Below the pieces are notes generated by a model. That model was given only the letters and a program-made list of their open reading frames with translations. It did not search any database and had not been told where the DNA came from. Below, in pieces: positions 45,947 through 58,951 of a stretch of 64,000 nt of DNA (the first letter of the stretch is position 1; the number at the start of each line of letters is the position of its first letter). A program made the translations under genes and the position numbers. This stretch comes from Stereum hirsutum FP-91666 SS1 (taxonomy: Eukaryota; Basidiomycota; Agaricomycetes; Russulales; Stereaceae): the NCBI RefSeq assembly GCF_000264905.1, contig NW_006763145.1, positions 973,007-1,037,006 of the forward strand. Reading direction: 5' to 3'.

Positions 45947-47630
45947 TCAATAGTCCAGCTCTTCCACCTCGCGTCCGTCCGCATGCTCCACTCGAATGCC
46001 AAACGCTCTCAGACGACGCAACGCCCCGACGAATCTACGACGAGGAACCCCTCTCACCCTCGCAAACAAGTCCTCCGGCGAATCTGCGAACAACTTCTCG
46101 TCAGAGTCGAGTTCTTCGGGTGAGATCTCCTCAGGCCACGGCTCCGGTGGGGAGGAGATTGGCAGTCCATCGAGCCCGATGACGGTTCGATAATCCTCGA
46201 CCTCGTTCTTTAAGAGCCGCACGAGCCGAATGGACGTGCTCTGGATTTCGGGAGCGGCGAGCCAACACACGACCTGCCCGAGTTCTATCCTGCCCTGGGG
46301 CTCGTCGTACCGTATGGCAAGATGCGTGACGGTCGTTGGAAAATGGCGGATAATACAGAGCCGATTATAATTCAAGGCGTCGGGTTCGTAGAGTAAGGTG
46401 AACGTGTCTCCAGTGGTTATAATAAGGCGTGAAAGGAGCGGACAGTACTGGCCGAGCACCTGAAGGGAAGATAAGGGAGGGTCCCGGGCAGACAGGACTA
46501 TGCTACCGGTGAGATAGACGGTCGTGATCAGGGGGCCCTGCAGTTCAAGAAAGCGTCTGGTCTTCGGTTCGGCCAATGAGATGTCACCGTCTGCTATATA
46601 AGCGGTCGTCAAGGATGGACAAGGTGGCCGTGATGGAGTGCGCATGGAGAGGTGTGAATCGCATTGGCAGGGCCCGCCGCTGCGCGCCCGAGTAAGACAC
46701 GGGCATGATTGTAAAGAGAGTGCCAGTGGACTGGACGTCACGCCGCAGATCCAACAAGATACTGTCCTCCAGATGTCCATACCGGGTCCAATCGTTCGTA
46801 TGTGTGGAAATATCCGAAAGAAATCGCGGGCATCGACGTTGTCCAGTCGAAAGATGTTGGACCTTCCGGGGATGCATTCGAATCGACGCAATGTGTGTCC
46901 GCAGGTAGAACCGATTCTCTCCCAAAATTCGAGCGGACGACGCATCCAATGTGACGGATGATCATCATTGAACGGGTCCGGAATTATCTCCCAACGCATG
47001 GAAATCTCGAGGATTTTGAGATTTGGGAGGTGCTCGAATAGTTTCTCTATGCCGGACAGCACATCTTCCCATTCTTCTCCAGGCCATGGTAGGTCTTTCA
47101 TGACGAGGTCCAAGCGTGAGACGAACGATCCCAGAGATCGCGAATTTGACCCCGGGACCGAGTCCTGAGGTGGAAGTGCTAGCTTGTGAGCGAGATCGTC
47201 CAAGTGGCGACAACTTTGGATATGTAGGTGCCGGTACAATCGTGTTCCGAATAGCTCACGCCAGCGTTTGCAGACGAGCATGATCTGTAAGCCAACTGCG
47301 TTTGCCGTCCTCACGGTGGGTTTCCGAGTCAAGTTGCTGTTCCGAGGTACGTTTGGATGGGCGGAAAACGCTGACCTTCTGGCAGATCTCCGATTCGGGC
47401 CGAAGTTCAAAGGAGTGTTTTCGTAGGCGGCAGATGGTTGGAATGGGTCATCGTACTCGAAGTTCAAAGCTCCTGGGACGAGGGTGGCGAAATCGAAGAC
47501 GCGCAACCATAGCTCATTCGGAAAGTCGGCGAATACGCTCGTTCTCGGGGAAGAATCACAGTCTGTATGCGAAATCGTTAAGTCAGGGCAAGAAATGGAA
47601 GTCAGAGCTTGCAAGTCGCTGACCTTCCAT
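45947..47630 (-). CDS. F-box protein, paralogue A
   Basis: A basidiomycete F-box protein, probably a substrate adaptor of an SCF ubiquitin ligase. The F-box reads FADFPNELWLRVFDFATLVPG, then LMLVCKRWRELFGTRLYRHLH; leucine-rich-like sequence follows (LFEHLPNLKILEISM, GPLITTVYLTGSI, FPTTVTHLAIRYD) and the C-terminus ends RRFVGALRRLRAFGIRVEH and EELDY. The main exon is 45947-47562. Its acceptor (CATACAG at 47563-47569) aligns exactly with the intron acceptor of paralogue B. The first exon is uncertain: ATGGAAG at 47624-47630 with donor GTCAGC is the nearest in-frame start and is used here; a longer open frame upstream begins with no ATG. Coordinates of the 5' end are therefore approximate. Confidence 0.75.
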
Positions 47631-48983
47631 AATTTGCTATCTTCACCGTTCAACGATGTTGTCTCTGAGAGGACTCGATGGACCTTAGTTGTTGCAATTA
47701 AGCCCTTGTGTAGCGTGATGTAGCTACACACTACTTTGTTGTTCCTGAGTATCTTCTGTAGCGTACGGCTTAGACGCACTCCGAGTCTGAGTCTAACGTA
47801 GCGTTGGTTTGCTTACGGGTTTCCGATGTGACTGGCGCGACACTCACACTCGCAGTCGTAGCAAAGAATGGTCAGAAGGTAGAGCTGCAGGACGAAAAAG
47901 ATACACGCCCTTGTAAGAGATAACAAAGGAAGTCGCAGTGGGTCGACGTCGATGAAGGACTGAAAGAGTGGGAAAGAGCACAGAGTCCGGTTCCCACAAA
48001 CACCCGAACATGTCCGGAAGATCCCGACTAAGTTCATGTTCATCTGCCTTCCTCGCCTCGGCCCTCGACATATCGAGAAAATTCCAGACGGATGCATTCG
48101 TCTCATTTTATTACATTGGGAAGGAGAAAGAAAAAATCATCTGCGACTACAAAGTAACAAGCACAACCAAAAATCAAAAGAAAGAAAGAAAGAAAGAAAG
48201 ACGATTCCAAAACAAGGCAGGAGCAAAGGACGAGACACGAGTGGAAATTGAATGATGTATGTGGATGTCGACAGGCGAATGATAAGATGTGTGGGAGGAA
48301 GAACCAAGGGATGAATGAAAAAAAGATATGAATGGCCGGATGAATGGATCGATGGATGGACAGAAAAAATATTTTATGAACGGAGAGGTACAGCTTGAAT
48401 TGCATTTGACTTGAAAGAAGAACCTAAGTTGCGCAAACGTGAATATGTAAGTGAGTATGTAAAATATGTACCGAGTAACGCGTATGGAGTTTTTAGAGGC
48501 AGAAAGGCCACGCAACTACATTTTTGTGAACAGGGAAGACCAGAGCCAGAGCGGCCAATGTCCGTGACGTGGGTTATTCGAGTGCTTGTGTGAAGAGGAT
48601 GAAGCCATACGAAGAAGAAGCATATGAATGAGGAGCCCTAATTGACCGTATGACTGAATGAATTTGTGTAATGTGTAAAGGAAACTACGTGCGCGGTCCA
48701 TGTAACATGAATCGCGAGTAAATTGTGTGGTCTCTCATGAAGATAATCCAAAGTGGAGTGAATCGGCATAGGAGAGCGAAGAGAAGAGGAACGGAAAGAA
48801 CATAACGTTTGACACCGTAGCGGCAGACCTTGAGTAAAGCATAACGACGAAGACAGGCACAATCACAAACCCCTGATAAACCAAAAGAGAAAAAGAAATC
48901 CATGAACAAAAGCACCCCAGAAGTCCAAGCCAGAGAAAATAAACATACGAAGGACCTCAGCACCCACGCCAAATAAAAACTCT
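47631..48983. other. Intergenic, 1.35 kb
   Basis: This lies between the 5' end of F-box gene A and the 3' end of the nucleoporin gene, both on the minus strand. It contains an (AAAG)n microsatellite near 48177-48200 and GATG-rich sequence near 48310-48360. No gene is supported. Confidence 0.45.
48177..48200 (+). repeat. (AAAG)6 microsatellite
   Basis: About six AAAG units lie in the 3' flank of the nucleoporin gene. Confidence 0.85.
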
Positions 48984-51900
48984 TCATCGCTTCCCACCTC
49001 TCCTATTAGGCAATTTCCTCATCGGTCTCGCTGCTGGCGGCGGCGCCCCCATCGTGAATACCACACCCCCACCTGCTCCTGGCACGCCTCCCGCCGACGG
49101 GAGCTGCGCAAACGTCGATGAAGGCGAAGATACTGTTCCAGCTCCAAACGTAAACCCGGTTCCAGGGGCGGCAGCAGGCGTTGTAGGCTGACTCGCTCCA
49201 AACGAAAAGCCACCTCCAGCCGCGGGTGGTGCACCGTTCGTCATGTTATTCGTGGTCGAAGTTCCGTTGAAAGAGAACCCAGGAGCTTGACCGAACGCAG
49301 GACTAGCAGGCGCAGAGGACTGTCCGAATGGGTTGGTTCCGGGTAGAGAAGGCGTAGGCTGAGCAGGCGCGCCGAATGGGAACGACGAGCCGTTCGTAGC
49401 CCCATTAGTCGTCGATCCAAACCCACCACCAAAGCCTGCTGAAACGGGTCTCGTGGGGTCGTTAGCCGCACCGTTTTGCGGAGCTCCGAATGAAAACCCT
49501 GAAGACGCCGGCCTGGACGATGTCTGGGGTTGTGAACCAAAGCTGAAACCAGACGACGGAGGTCTGTTGGCGTCTTGTTGCGGCTGTTGAGTCTGTCCGA
49601 ACGCGAAAGGGTTGGTATTGGTAGCACTTGTCGACGCACTATCAGCGGGTTTCGCCGCTCCAAAAGAGAACGGAGAGGTCGTAGCAGTCGGCGTGCTCTC
49701 AGTAGGCTTCGTCACCGAGAACGAGAATCCCCCACTCGCACCCACACCTGCGCTCGGCGGCTGACTCTGCTGACCGAACCCAAACGGCGACGCAGTGGTA
49801 GGTGTCGCACCACCATCAGCCGGCTTCGCGCCAAATGAGAATGGCGCCGCCGCCGTAGGGGTAGCACCACCATCACTAGGCTTCGCGCCGAATGAGAATC
49901 CACCCCCACTCGTCGGTGTCGTCGCTGTCGAAGCTCCGAACGCAAACCCAGAGCCCGTCCCTGCTGACGTAGACCCAAACGGCCCAGTAGATCCCGGGAC
50001 TTGGAGTTGTAAGCCCGTAGGTCTCAACGCAGCACCGCCTGTCATCCCAACCGGACTCTCCTCCATCCTCATCTCGTCCCCGTTATTGCCTCCCGGCGGT
50101 GTTGTAGGCCTTCCATTCGTCGTATTGGCCGTGGTTGGGGTAGTGGTCGCAGCAGCAGCCGTAGTCGGAGCAGTGGGTGCCACTCCGAATACGAATGGCT
50201 TAGCAGTAGCAGGCGCAGAAGTCGTCGCACCGAACGTGAACGGCGTAGTCCCAGTCGTGGTTGAAGCACCAGGTGCAGGCACATTGAACGTGAACCCAGT
50301 GCTTACCGGTTTGGCGTCCCCGTTCGTAGGAGGTGGCGTCGCAGGGGGGGCACCGAACGAGAACAAGTTCGGAGGCTTCGCAGCGACATCCTTTGGTGCT
50401 TCCGCGGTATTCGGGGTAGTTGTCGAGGTGGTGGTGGTAGCAGCAGGCTGGCCGAACGAGAATGATGACGACCTAGTCCCAAAGAGTGGTTTTGGGGCCT
50501 CCGGTGCCGGAGCAGCTGGGGTAGTGGCGGGAGTAGTAGTGGACGGTGTGGCGGTGGCAGGCAGGCTGAAACTGAACGAAGATCCAAGCGAAGGAGTACT
50601 TGTCGTCGCAGCAGGTTTAGTTTCCCCAGCCGGTGCAGCAGTGGTCGAAGCAGACGCCGCCGGTGCCGGTGCTCCAAATCCAGTAAATCCACCCGTCGTC
50701 CCCGATCCACCGAACAAACTCTTCGGCTGCTCCGCCTTCTTCTCTTCGTCCTTCTTCTCAGTCGGCTTCGAAACGGTGCCGAAAGTGAACGGCGCAGGTG
50801 TGGCGTTGGCAATGGGAGGGGAAGAAGCCGGAGTAGTGGTGGAGGTAGAAGGAGCACCGAACGAGAACCCACTAACAGGAGTAACAGGCTTCTCCGCCGG
50901 TTTGGATGACTCCGAAGCACCATTTGTCGCAGCTGGAGCGGGTACGCCGAACAATCCTCCCGACGAAGTCGACGATGACGAGCCGGCACCAAACAGCCCT
51001 CCCGACGTTGTTCCCGTTCCACCCGTAGGAATAGAAGTCGAAAGCGGAGCGAACGAAAACGGCGCAGTCTTGCCCTCCTCCGCGTCTTTCTTCTTCTCAG
51101 TGGGAGGAGGAGGTGTCGTCGTCGTAGGAGGCGCCACACCCGTCTTTTGGAAGATCTTAGCACCTGCGAAGAAGTTCGGAATGCCCCCGTTCGTACCGGT
51201 GGAATTGTCAGAGGTTTTGGGCGTCGTGAACGTGAATGCTGGCGCGGTGGTGGGAATTGGAGCGGCGGAGGCGACGGAAGGACGTGGAACGGTGCCGGGC
51301 TTGGTGAGTGAGAAGGGAAGAGAGGAGATAGGTGCTTCGCTGGCTCCGGCGACCATGATAGCCGCCTGTTGCTCGATAGTGGGCTCAGGAGAGGGCGCAG
51401 CCTGGGCAGACTGAGTAGCCCAATAACGCGGATCAGGTCAATATGCGTTTCGAAGTGAGAAGATGTGAACGTTGACATACCGGCTTAGCGAAACTGAATC
51501 CACTCGGAGCCTCATACCTCGGCTGTATCTTCTCTTGTCCAGCTTTCTCGGCACCTTCCTCCTCTTCCTCCTCAAACTTCGCCGAAAACTTGTTTGCACC
51601 CGACCGTACCGGGCCCGTCAATCCTCTCTGGTCCCCGGAGCCACTTCCTCCTGCTCCAGTTGATACCGCCTCCCTTCTTATCGTGACCTTCCCAGGCCTA
51701 TCTCTTTTCGGTCTTCCGATCCTTCCGGAAGAGGAGAGACGTACTCCAGAAGGATCGAACGACCCAAAGGGCTCGTCGGACGCGGACATCATGTATGAAT
51801 CTTGATCGTGCTCGTCCGTATTCATGGGTGTATAGGTCGGGGTGAAACTCGTTGGAGGTTGGTAGAGTTGTTGATGAAGGGGCTGGGGTGTATTATCGTC

Positions 51901-54594
51901 CTCCGTCGAATCCATCCTATCATCCTCTTCCTCCTCCCTCACCTCCGCCGCCGTCCCATTCTCGCGCTCGGCCGCCAACGCAACACGCTCCGCCTCCAAC
52001 GCAGCCCTCTCCGCCTCCTCCGCCACCCGCCCCGCCTCTTTCGCCGCCGCCGCCTCCTCCGCCTCCTCTAATTTCCTCTTCCCCAACAACTTCTTCATCG
52101 ACCTACTATGCCCCGCATACGCATACGGTTTCTCCTTCATCATCCCTCCCGCTTTACTCGGACTCTTCTCCAGCTCTTTCCCCAATTCTTCGTCTTCGCG
52201 CTCCTTCGCCCGCTCCTTCACCTCCCGGATAATCTCAACCTTCACTTTCTTCCGTTCCTCTTTATCCCTCATCCCCAATTTCGGCTTATTCTTCTTCTCC
52301 GGAACTTTTATTTCCGGCGCGGAGGTCAACAAATAGTCCAGATTCTTCGCTCTACCCCTCGTCATGAACAGATCCATCGCGCGCACCTGTGCCGTGGCCT
52401 TTGCAGTACCAGCACCAGAACCAGAACCGGAGGAGGAGGGCTGGCCCGAGACGGATGCGGAGCTGAGAGAGGACGTGAGTGGGATTTTGAGCAGGTCGTT
52501 CGGTTTGAAGTTTGGGTCGTAGGGGCCGATGGTGGTGGTGGAGGCGGTGGAACCGATACTGGCATCGGAGGGGAGGCGGAGGAGTTTTCGGCTGTGGGGG
52601 GCGGCGGTGGGCTGGGAAAAAAGGAGATTGAATGTGGATGTGGATGATCAGTATTGTGTTTGAGATGAAGGTTGATTATTGTGATTTGGAAAAGAGAGAA
52701 GTAGGAAGCATGAAGATAGGGTGAAAATATTTCAGAATGTGATAACGATTTTTGTGTGCAATAAACACACTTGGGGGATTTATCGAATGCAAGCTCTTTG
52801 TGTGTGGTGTTCTGAGCCGTATGAACGCAACCCGGCATGAGCCTGTCCTATGTGGCTGACAGCACGAAGGGGAAAATCATGGTGACGCCAAAGTTCACCC
52901 GTCGACATTGTGCTATATGACCATGCGTACATCCCCATTCAGGTCTCACAAGATAACGGCAAAGGACATCACAGACGACGGCAGAGCTAAGCCAGCCAAG
53001 AAGCGCTGAAGAGCTCATGCCCGACCAGCTGGCCGCCAACTGAATTGACAAGGATACGCGCCCCAACCCGGGCTTCTACATTTACACGTGTGATGGTCAT
53101 CTACGCGACTATTATGTTCCGGGAACTCGGCGCAAGCCGTGCTCGCTCATGCAACACCACGCGATAATTACGTAATGTGTAACCATATATGGAACAAACG
53201 CGAACAGTTCGCTCTCGACACAAGGAAACTTGCGCTGCCCTCTCTTCCCCTCTCTTCCTCTAAAAAACAATTCAACCGTTGAGAATCCCGAAAACGGGGA
53301 ATGAGGTGCGTGTATGACAGGCCACACCCTCGATAAGAAAAAGCGAATGCATCTTAGGAGAAGAGGGGGGCACGGGGGAGTGAAAAGGGCAGCAACAAAG
53401 CAAGACGCGTCGTGAAGAGACATAGACTGGTAGACCGATGGTGAAAATGCACAGAATAAACCACTCGACTTCCGTCGTATCGCGCGATCTAGATCATACA
53501 TCAGTCTGTAAAGCCCATCGGGCCCACATGGAAGCATCAAGTTTTCTCGATGTCCATGTGCTAAGGTGATAAAGGACAAGGGCCCCTGCGCATCCCGATG
53601 CTCGCGCGGAGCGGACAGCGACGAAGAGGATGGGAAAGCGAGAAAAGAAAGATAATGGAGAAAAAAAGGAGGAGTAAATAATACATACCCCTTTCTTCGT
53701 CTCGGCCAGACTGCCTAGTGTCACTTCCTGTTCTCCTTCAGTCGCCGGCTTCGAGGTTTCGGTGCCCTGCTCCTGCAGATCTTCCAACCGTGGACGCTTG
53801 ACGAAACCTGTCTGGCGCTCCCCCGGCAAGGTCCTTTCTTGCGACTTTCTCTTGGGTTCAGGGCCGAAGCTTTGGTAGCTTTGGTCGGTCGGTAAGAGTG
53901 CATCGTGATGGCGGATGTGGAAAGCGCGGCCCTGCTGGGATTGGGAGAAGGTGGATTGGGACGAGGGAGGGCTGGTCGGTCCGGGAGAGGAGTGGTCTAC
54001 AGAGCCTTCACGAGAGACGGGCAACGGTATGTGTGAAGGATCGTGGAAGGGGTACTGAGGACGGCGAGGAGGGTCCTGAGCCACCAGACGGTTGTAGACG
54101 TTATTCGGTGGGCGAGTCTGAGCACGGGGGGCGGCGCCCAAGGAGTAAAGGTTATTGGAGACGGAAGCCTGAGGAGAAACGGTACGGCGCTTTGGGTTGT
54201 CTGAGATGGGATGAAGAGGAAAAGGAAGAGAAGAAGCAGGACGAAGAAAGAGCGTGGATGGTGGGTCGTTGTATCCTTGCTGAGGCTGGGGTGGCGGACT
54301 GTCCCTCCTGACGCGCTTCATGCGGTGGTTGTCGTCGTCGTCCGCGTTGTTCATGCCTGACGGAGGTGGCTGCTCCCCGACACGCCTACGCTTTCCGCTG
54401 ACATCGTTCTGCTCATCGCGACTGTCGACACTGTCGCCATTACTGAACCAGCCCATGGGGTCATTGAAGATGTTCTTGATCGTAGACAGAACCGACTCCT
54501 CGCGTGCAAGCTTTCGAGGACGGACGTAGGGGAGCTGCTTGCGCGTCGGCTGGTTCTGGCGCTGACTCTGACGAGGAGAACGGGGGGGCTGCAT
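48984..54594 (-). CDS. Nuclear-basket FG nucleoporin (Nup1/Nup153-like)
   Basis: A large nuclear pore protein. The N-terminal exon (54594 to 53689) contains VLSTIKNIFNDPMGWF, the amphipathic-helix type found at the start of Nup1/Nup60-like basket proteins, and several basic clusters (GKRRRVG, HRMKRVRRD). The next exon, from 52611, reads SRKLLRLPSDASIGSTAS and MDLFMTRGRAKNLDYLL, then a Glu/Ala-rich coiled coil. From 51420 down, dozens of FG, GFG and FSFG repeats separated by Thr/Pro/Ala spacers follow, and the protein ends in a basic tail, RPMRKLPNRRGGKR. About 1,450 residues in total. The two parts are joined across a 1,077-nt intron (53688-52612) in phase 0; they could instead be two genes, since the first part could end after a few codons, but no ATG exon is found for the second part. 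Confidence 0.7.
52612..53688 (-). other. Predicted 1,077-nt intron of the nucleoporin gene
   Basis: The donor GTATGT follows AAAGGG at 53689 and the acceptor TTTCCCAG precedes 52611, both in phase 0. No coding exon with consistent phase was found inside. Confidence 0.55.
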
Positions 54595-54827
54595 CGGAGT
54601 GGCTCTGTGGCGGGCTGCTGGAGACGGTGTTTGTGGCTCGTGGCTGAGGGTGGCTGAGGGGAAGAGCCGGAAGGAACAACGCGTCCTCAGATCATCTCCC
54701 GTTTGATATATCGCCTGTGAGCCTCGGGTTAGGGTTCGCCACACGCGTCCGATGACGTCCTTCTTCCTCGATGCAGTAACAAGGCCAAAACCGAATTCGA
54801 AGTGCTCCTTGTTCTGTTCCCCATGCT
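54595..54827. promoter_or_regulatory. Divergent promoter, nucleoporin / YME2
   Basis: Only 233 bp separate the two start codons, so the genes must share promoter sequence. An upstream ATG at 54823 overlaps the YME2 start in another frame and opens a 10-codon frame. Confidence 0.5.
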
Positions 54828-57800
54828 ATGTTGCGCTCTACGCCTTCTCTTCTGAGGTCAACGGCTTCAGTAGTGGCCAGAAGACCAGTCCGTACTGGCA
54901 GGGTACTTGTGGTGAGAAAGTACAGCCAAGACAACGTTACAGAGGTTACCCCAGTAGCGTCGAGTTCGAAAGAACCAATACCGAATTCGAGCGTATGTCT
55001 TTGGTTGTTATTCATTTTGAACACGCAGGCTGACATTTGTACCTTTGGATAGAGAAGAGAAGCGTGGCTCTTCGTTGACTCTGTATTCCCCATCACCTTT
55101 GCTCGCTGGGAGTGAGTCTTCTCGTTCGCTGTGGCGAGCAAGAGTCGTGTGCCACCTACCCGTCCCGACGTACTAACTGTTAGATTGGATCTTTGACTGT
55201 AGTGTCCGTTACTACTGGTCCCTCTTCCGACAAGATGAACTCCTCTCTTCGCTAAAACGTCTTCTGTCCGACGCTCAAACACACGACTTCCGGCCTCTCT
55301 CCCTTTCTCCACAAGTCAAAGACGGTGGCGTGTTCGTCAAGTTCGAGTATTCTGGACCGGACGGACAAGTCGAGAGTACGCTGAGGAGGATAGAGGAGGA
55401 TCTGAGAGAGCATGTGAGCAAGAATGGTGGGATACCGAATTCGTTGGGTGTCTTCAAGAGGGGAAGCTTGTGGGTTGTGAGAGGTAGTCCATGGCGTGAG
55501 GTACGTCCTCCTTCACAGAGTCTATGATGCCTAGAGTTGACAGAATATGTAGGATATGTATAGGTTCGCATCACCGCTTCTCCGAGTGATATTCGAAGGT
55601 CCAGACGTCCAAGAAGAAGCCCTCTACAACATCTTCCGCGTACGTCCCAACCCACCCTCTCACCCACCCTCCCATTCTTTCATCCCACCTCCCATCTAAC
55701 ACACACCCAACCAACCAAACAGCCCTACGGCCGCATAGTCGACCTCTCATCCCCCTCCCCCCTCCCCGGAACCTCCCTCCGCTCCTCCACCATCTCCTTC
55801 TCCAAACCCACCTCCGCCGTAATCGCCCGCAACGTCGCCCACGGGATCAACGCCGGTCAAACTCGACTACGAACGGTGTTTCAGCCGCCCGTGCAGGCGC
55901 ATGTGGTGAGAGACTGGATTACGAGCCATCCGAAGATTATGGGACCTGTGTTTTTCTTTTTGATTGGGACGATCACTTACACGGTACGTTTTATTTTATG
56001 ATTGTTTTTCGTTGGAGAGTTTGGGATGGGGATGTGGATGTGCGTGCTTATTAGATGGAATGGGAATGGTGTAGATATTCGACCCGATCCGTGCGTTCTT
56101 CGTCGAAGCCAAAGTCGGCGACTGGCTCGATTATCGCGGTACGTCTTCCTTTTTCCTTTTTCCCTTTTCCCTCAACCTCCAAACCCTCTCCCCCTTCAGT
56201 CATACTCACGTTTCCAACTCCACCTGTTTTTTCTTTCGTAGAGTTCAAAGCCTACCAATGGCTCCGCGCCACCGCCCTCACCCGATTCTCACTCGGCGAT
56301 AACAGCAGCAGTACCACGAAATTAGAAGACGCGGACGCGGAGGGGAGTTGGCAGACGAGGAAGGACGCGGAGGTGGCGTTGAGGAATTATTTGAATGATT
56401 TGCCTAGTGGGTGGTTCTTTTCCTGTCCCCTGTTCCCTGTCTTGGTTCTTGGCCCCTGTTTTGGTTCTTGGCCTCTGTTTTGGTTCTTGGCCCCTGTTTT
56501 GGTTCTTGGCCCCTGTTTTGGTTCTTGGCCCCTGTTTTGGTTCTTGGCCCATGGTCGAGGTCGTGACTGTGCAACTGACGATCCTTGTTTGTCTGGGTTG
56601 GCGATGAATAGCGACGGTGGCGTTCGTTCATGGACCACAGGGGAGCGGTAAATCCAGGATGCTAGGCCGCGTATTGAAAGACGTCGAACGGTAAGTAACC
56701 ATTTCACTCACTCTCACTCTCAAATCCATTCATTCATTCATCCACGCGCTGTGCTCACATCAAACCCTCTCACGACTGTGCTCACTACAATCTCCCTCTG
56801 AAAATACCTCGGACGACACAGATCAGCACTCGTCATCGACGTCTCCGAACTCCTCAAAGCGAACTCCGACACCCAGATGATCGCCTCGCTCGCGGAGCAG
56901 ACGGGCTATTGGCCCGTGTTCAGCTTCTTGAATGATATCAACCATTTGGTGGATTTGGCGAGTGTGGGGTTGATTGGGCAGAAGGGTGCGTTTTCCTGTT
57001 TCTTCCCCAGCCTTTGCCTCATTCTGCGACCCATTATGGTTTGGTTTGGGCTGATGGGCGTGCGAATGTGGACGTGTTGTTGTAGCCGGCTTCTCGACCT
57101 CCCTGACGGACCAAACGAAAAATATCCTCGAGATCACGGGTACGGCGCTCACGTCCCTGCAAGCCTCCAACCGTAAATCCTTCGAAGAACAATCGAAACG
57201 CAACACTCGGAACAAAGATAGCGCGGCGAAAGGAGGATTGGTCGGCCGAGTGAAGGGTTGGTTTGGCGCGACTAATGAGAATGTGGACGGTGCTGTGGGC
57301 AAGGAGAAGCTGGAACGGGAGGTGAAGGAGAAGGTTGAAGAGACGACGGAGAAGGGAGAGGAGGTGGAGAAGGCTGAGGGGGTGTTGGAGGGTGTGAGGA
57401 GGAGTGGACAGGACGTTTATAGAGTTGCGACTGGGATACCTACCGGCACCGTGTCCAAGGTGAGGGAGTGGGTCGGGTACAACTCGTCCTCCGAATCCTC
57501 CAGCGAGCCTGCCAAGGACGACAAAGCTGAAGAGGGCGGGAGCGGCGAGGCGAGCAGGAACGAGGACGATGTGCATGCTGTGAAGGCGCTGCCGATTGTG
57601 GTGTTGAAAAATTATAATGCGGGGAAGAGGGATGATGTGTTGGATGTGCTGGGCCAGTGGGCGGCGGGGTTGGTCGATAACCAGGTGCGTTGCTTATCAA
57701 TTTATACCATTGGAAGGCGACTGACTGGGATGCACGACACGTACACTATCCTAGATCGCCCATGTCGTCGTACTCTCCGACAACCGCGAAAACTCCAAAC

Positions 57801-58951
57801 GTCTCGCAAAAGGTCCGGTCCCACTGCCTCACTGTCATATGATTTATGAACTCATCGCTCGTTTTTCAACACAAATAGCACTCCCCTCTAAGCCACTCAA
57901 TAGTATCGCCCTCTACGACGCTGACTCCGCCAGCGCTCTCCAGTTCGTCAAGCAGCGGTTACACGAGTCTGGTATCGATGCCGATTTCTCGGAGAAGGAG
58001 ACGGCGTACGTTGAGAGGCTGGGTGGGCGGGCTAGTGATCTTGCTAGTGTGCGTTCCCTTCTCTGTTTCCCCGATATACTATCTTCAACATGTTCCATTA
58101 CCCCATATTGGGCTTTACTGACATTAATTTCCCTCAGTTGATTCACAAAGTCCGCGGCGGCCAACGGGTGGTGGACGCAGTAGATGATATCGTCCGTCGT
58201 GGTGTGAGCGAACTCCGAAAGAACGCGTTCGGGGACGATATGGAGGATGCGAAGGCTTTGCCCTGGACGAGGGAGCAAGCTTGGGCGGTGTTGAAGGCGT
58301 TGTCTGGTGCCAACGAGGTGCGTCTTTTTGTTCACCTTCAACACGTGGAGTTGTTGACTAAGGGCATTTGGTACGTATGTGTAGGTTCCGTATCATGATG
58401 TGCTGGTGAACTTCCCGTTCAAGGGCGATGAGGCAGCGTTGAGGGCAATGGAGCAGGCGGAGTTGATCACTATTGGGACGCATAACGGTAAGTCATCCAA
58501 CGTCCCATCACACCCTCTACTGATCCGTCAACTAAAATGTGTGGCAGAACGACCGTCTGTCATCCGTCCTGGAAAGCCCGTGTACCACTACGTCTTCGAG
58601 CGCCTCGTCTCAGGTAACTCTCTTTCCTTATAATCTAATTCACCGCCCACGAATTCAAATCTCACCTCATTCTCCATAGACCCGATCTTCCAAGCGACCC
58701 AAGACCTAGCATTCAACACCAAGCTCGTCGAAGCCGCCGAAACCATCGTCAAATCCTGCGAATCCGAGCTCATCGCGCTCAAAGAGATCGCTTCGTTCGA
58801 CCAGGGCAGCTGGAACCTTTTGGCTGGTCCGAGTCCGACAAAACAAAGGGCGACGCATTTGTTGGAGAAGATGCAGGCGGCACAGGAGAGTGTGAGGAAG
58901 TTGGAGAAGAGGAATGCGGAGTTGAAGGCGGTTTTGAAGAAGGGCGGTTGA
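54828..58951 (+). CDS. YME2: Mitochondrial escape protein 2 (RNA12 family)
   Basis: YME2 is an inner mitochondrial membrane protein with an RRM-like domain and an RNA12 P-loop domain, linked in yeast to mitochondrial DNA and RNA maintenance. The start ATG at 54828 opens a basic presequence (MLRSTPSLLRSTASVVARRP). Exons give FVKFEYSGPDGQVESTLRRI, IFEGPDVQEEALYNIFRPYG (RRM-like), then a membrane helix (IMGPVFFFLIGTITYTIF), FVEAKVGDWLDYREFKAYQW and the P-loop FVHGPQGSGKSRMLGRVLKD. The rest includes NDINHLVDLASVGLIGQK, VVVLSDNRENSKRLAKALPS and a C-terminal coiled coil ending AVLKKGG at 58951. About 14 introns; the one at 56407-56611 carries a 19-nt minisatellite. Length, about 900 residues, fits the family. 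Confidence 0.92.
56444..56550 (+). repeat. 19-bp minisatellite in a YME2 intron
   Basis: The unit GGTTCTTGGCCCCTGTTTT starts at 56444, 56463, 56482, 56501, 56520 and 56539, giving 5.6 copies. The second copy has one substitution. Degenerate copies appear just upstream from 56413. It lies wholly inside the intron 56407-56611, so it does not alter the protein. Confidence 0.9.

Noticed and set aside
49795..51414. 539-codon open frame on the plus strand opposite the nucleoporin
   Set aside because: It is the complement of FG-repeat coding sequence; the composition is a shadow (Val/Gly/Asn-rich), with no promoter or domain.
56322..56707. Repetitive open frames across the 19-bp minisatellite
   Set aside because: They arise from the repeat inside a YME2 intron; the intron has good splice sites and the flanking exons join in frame.
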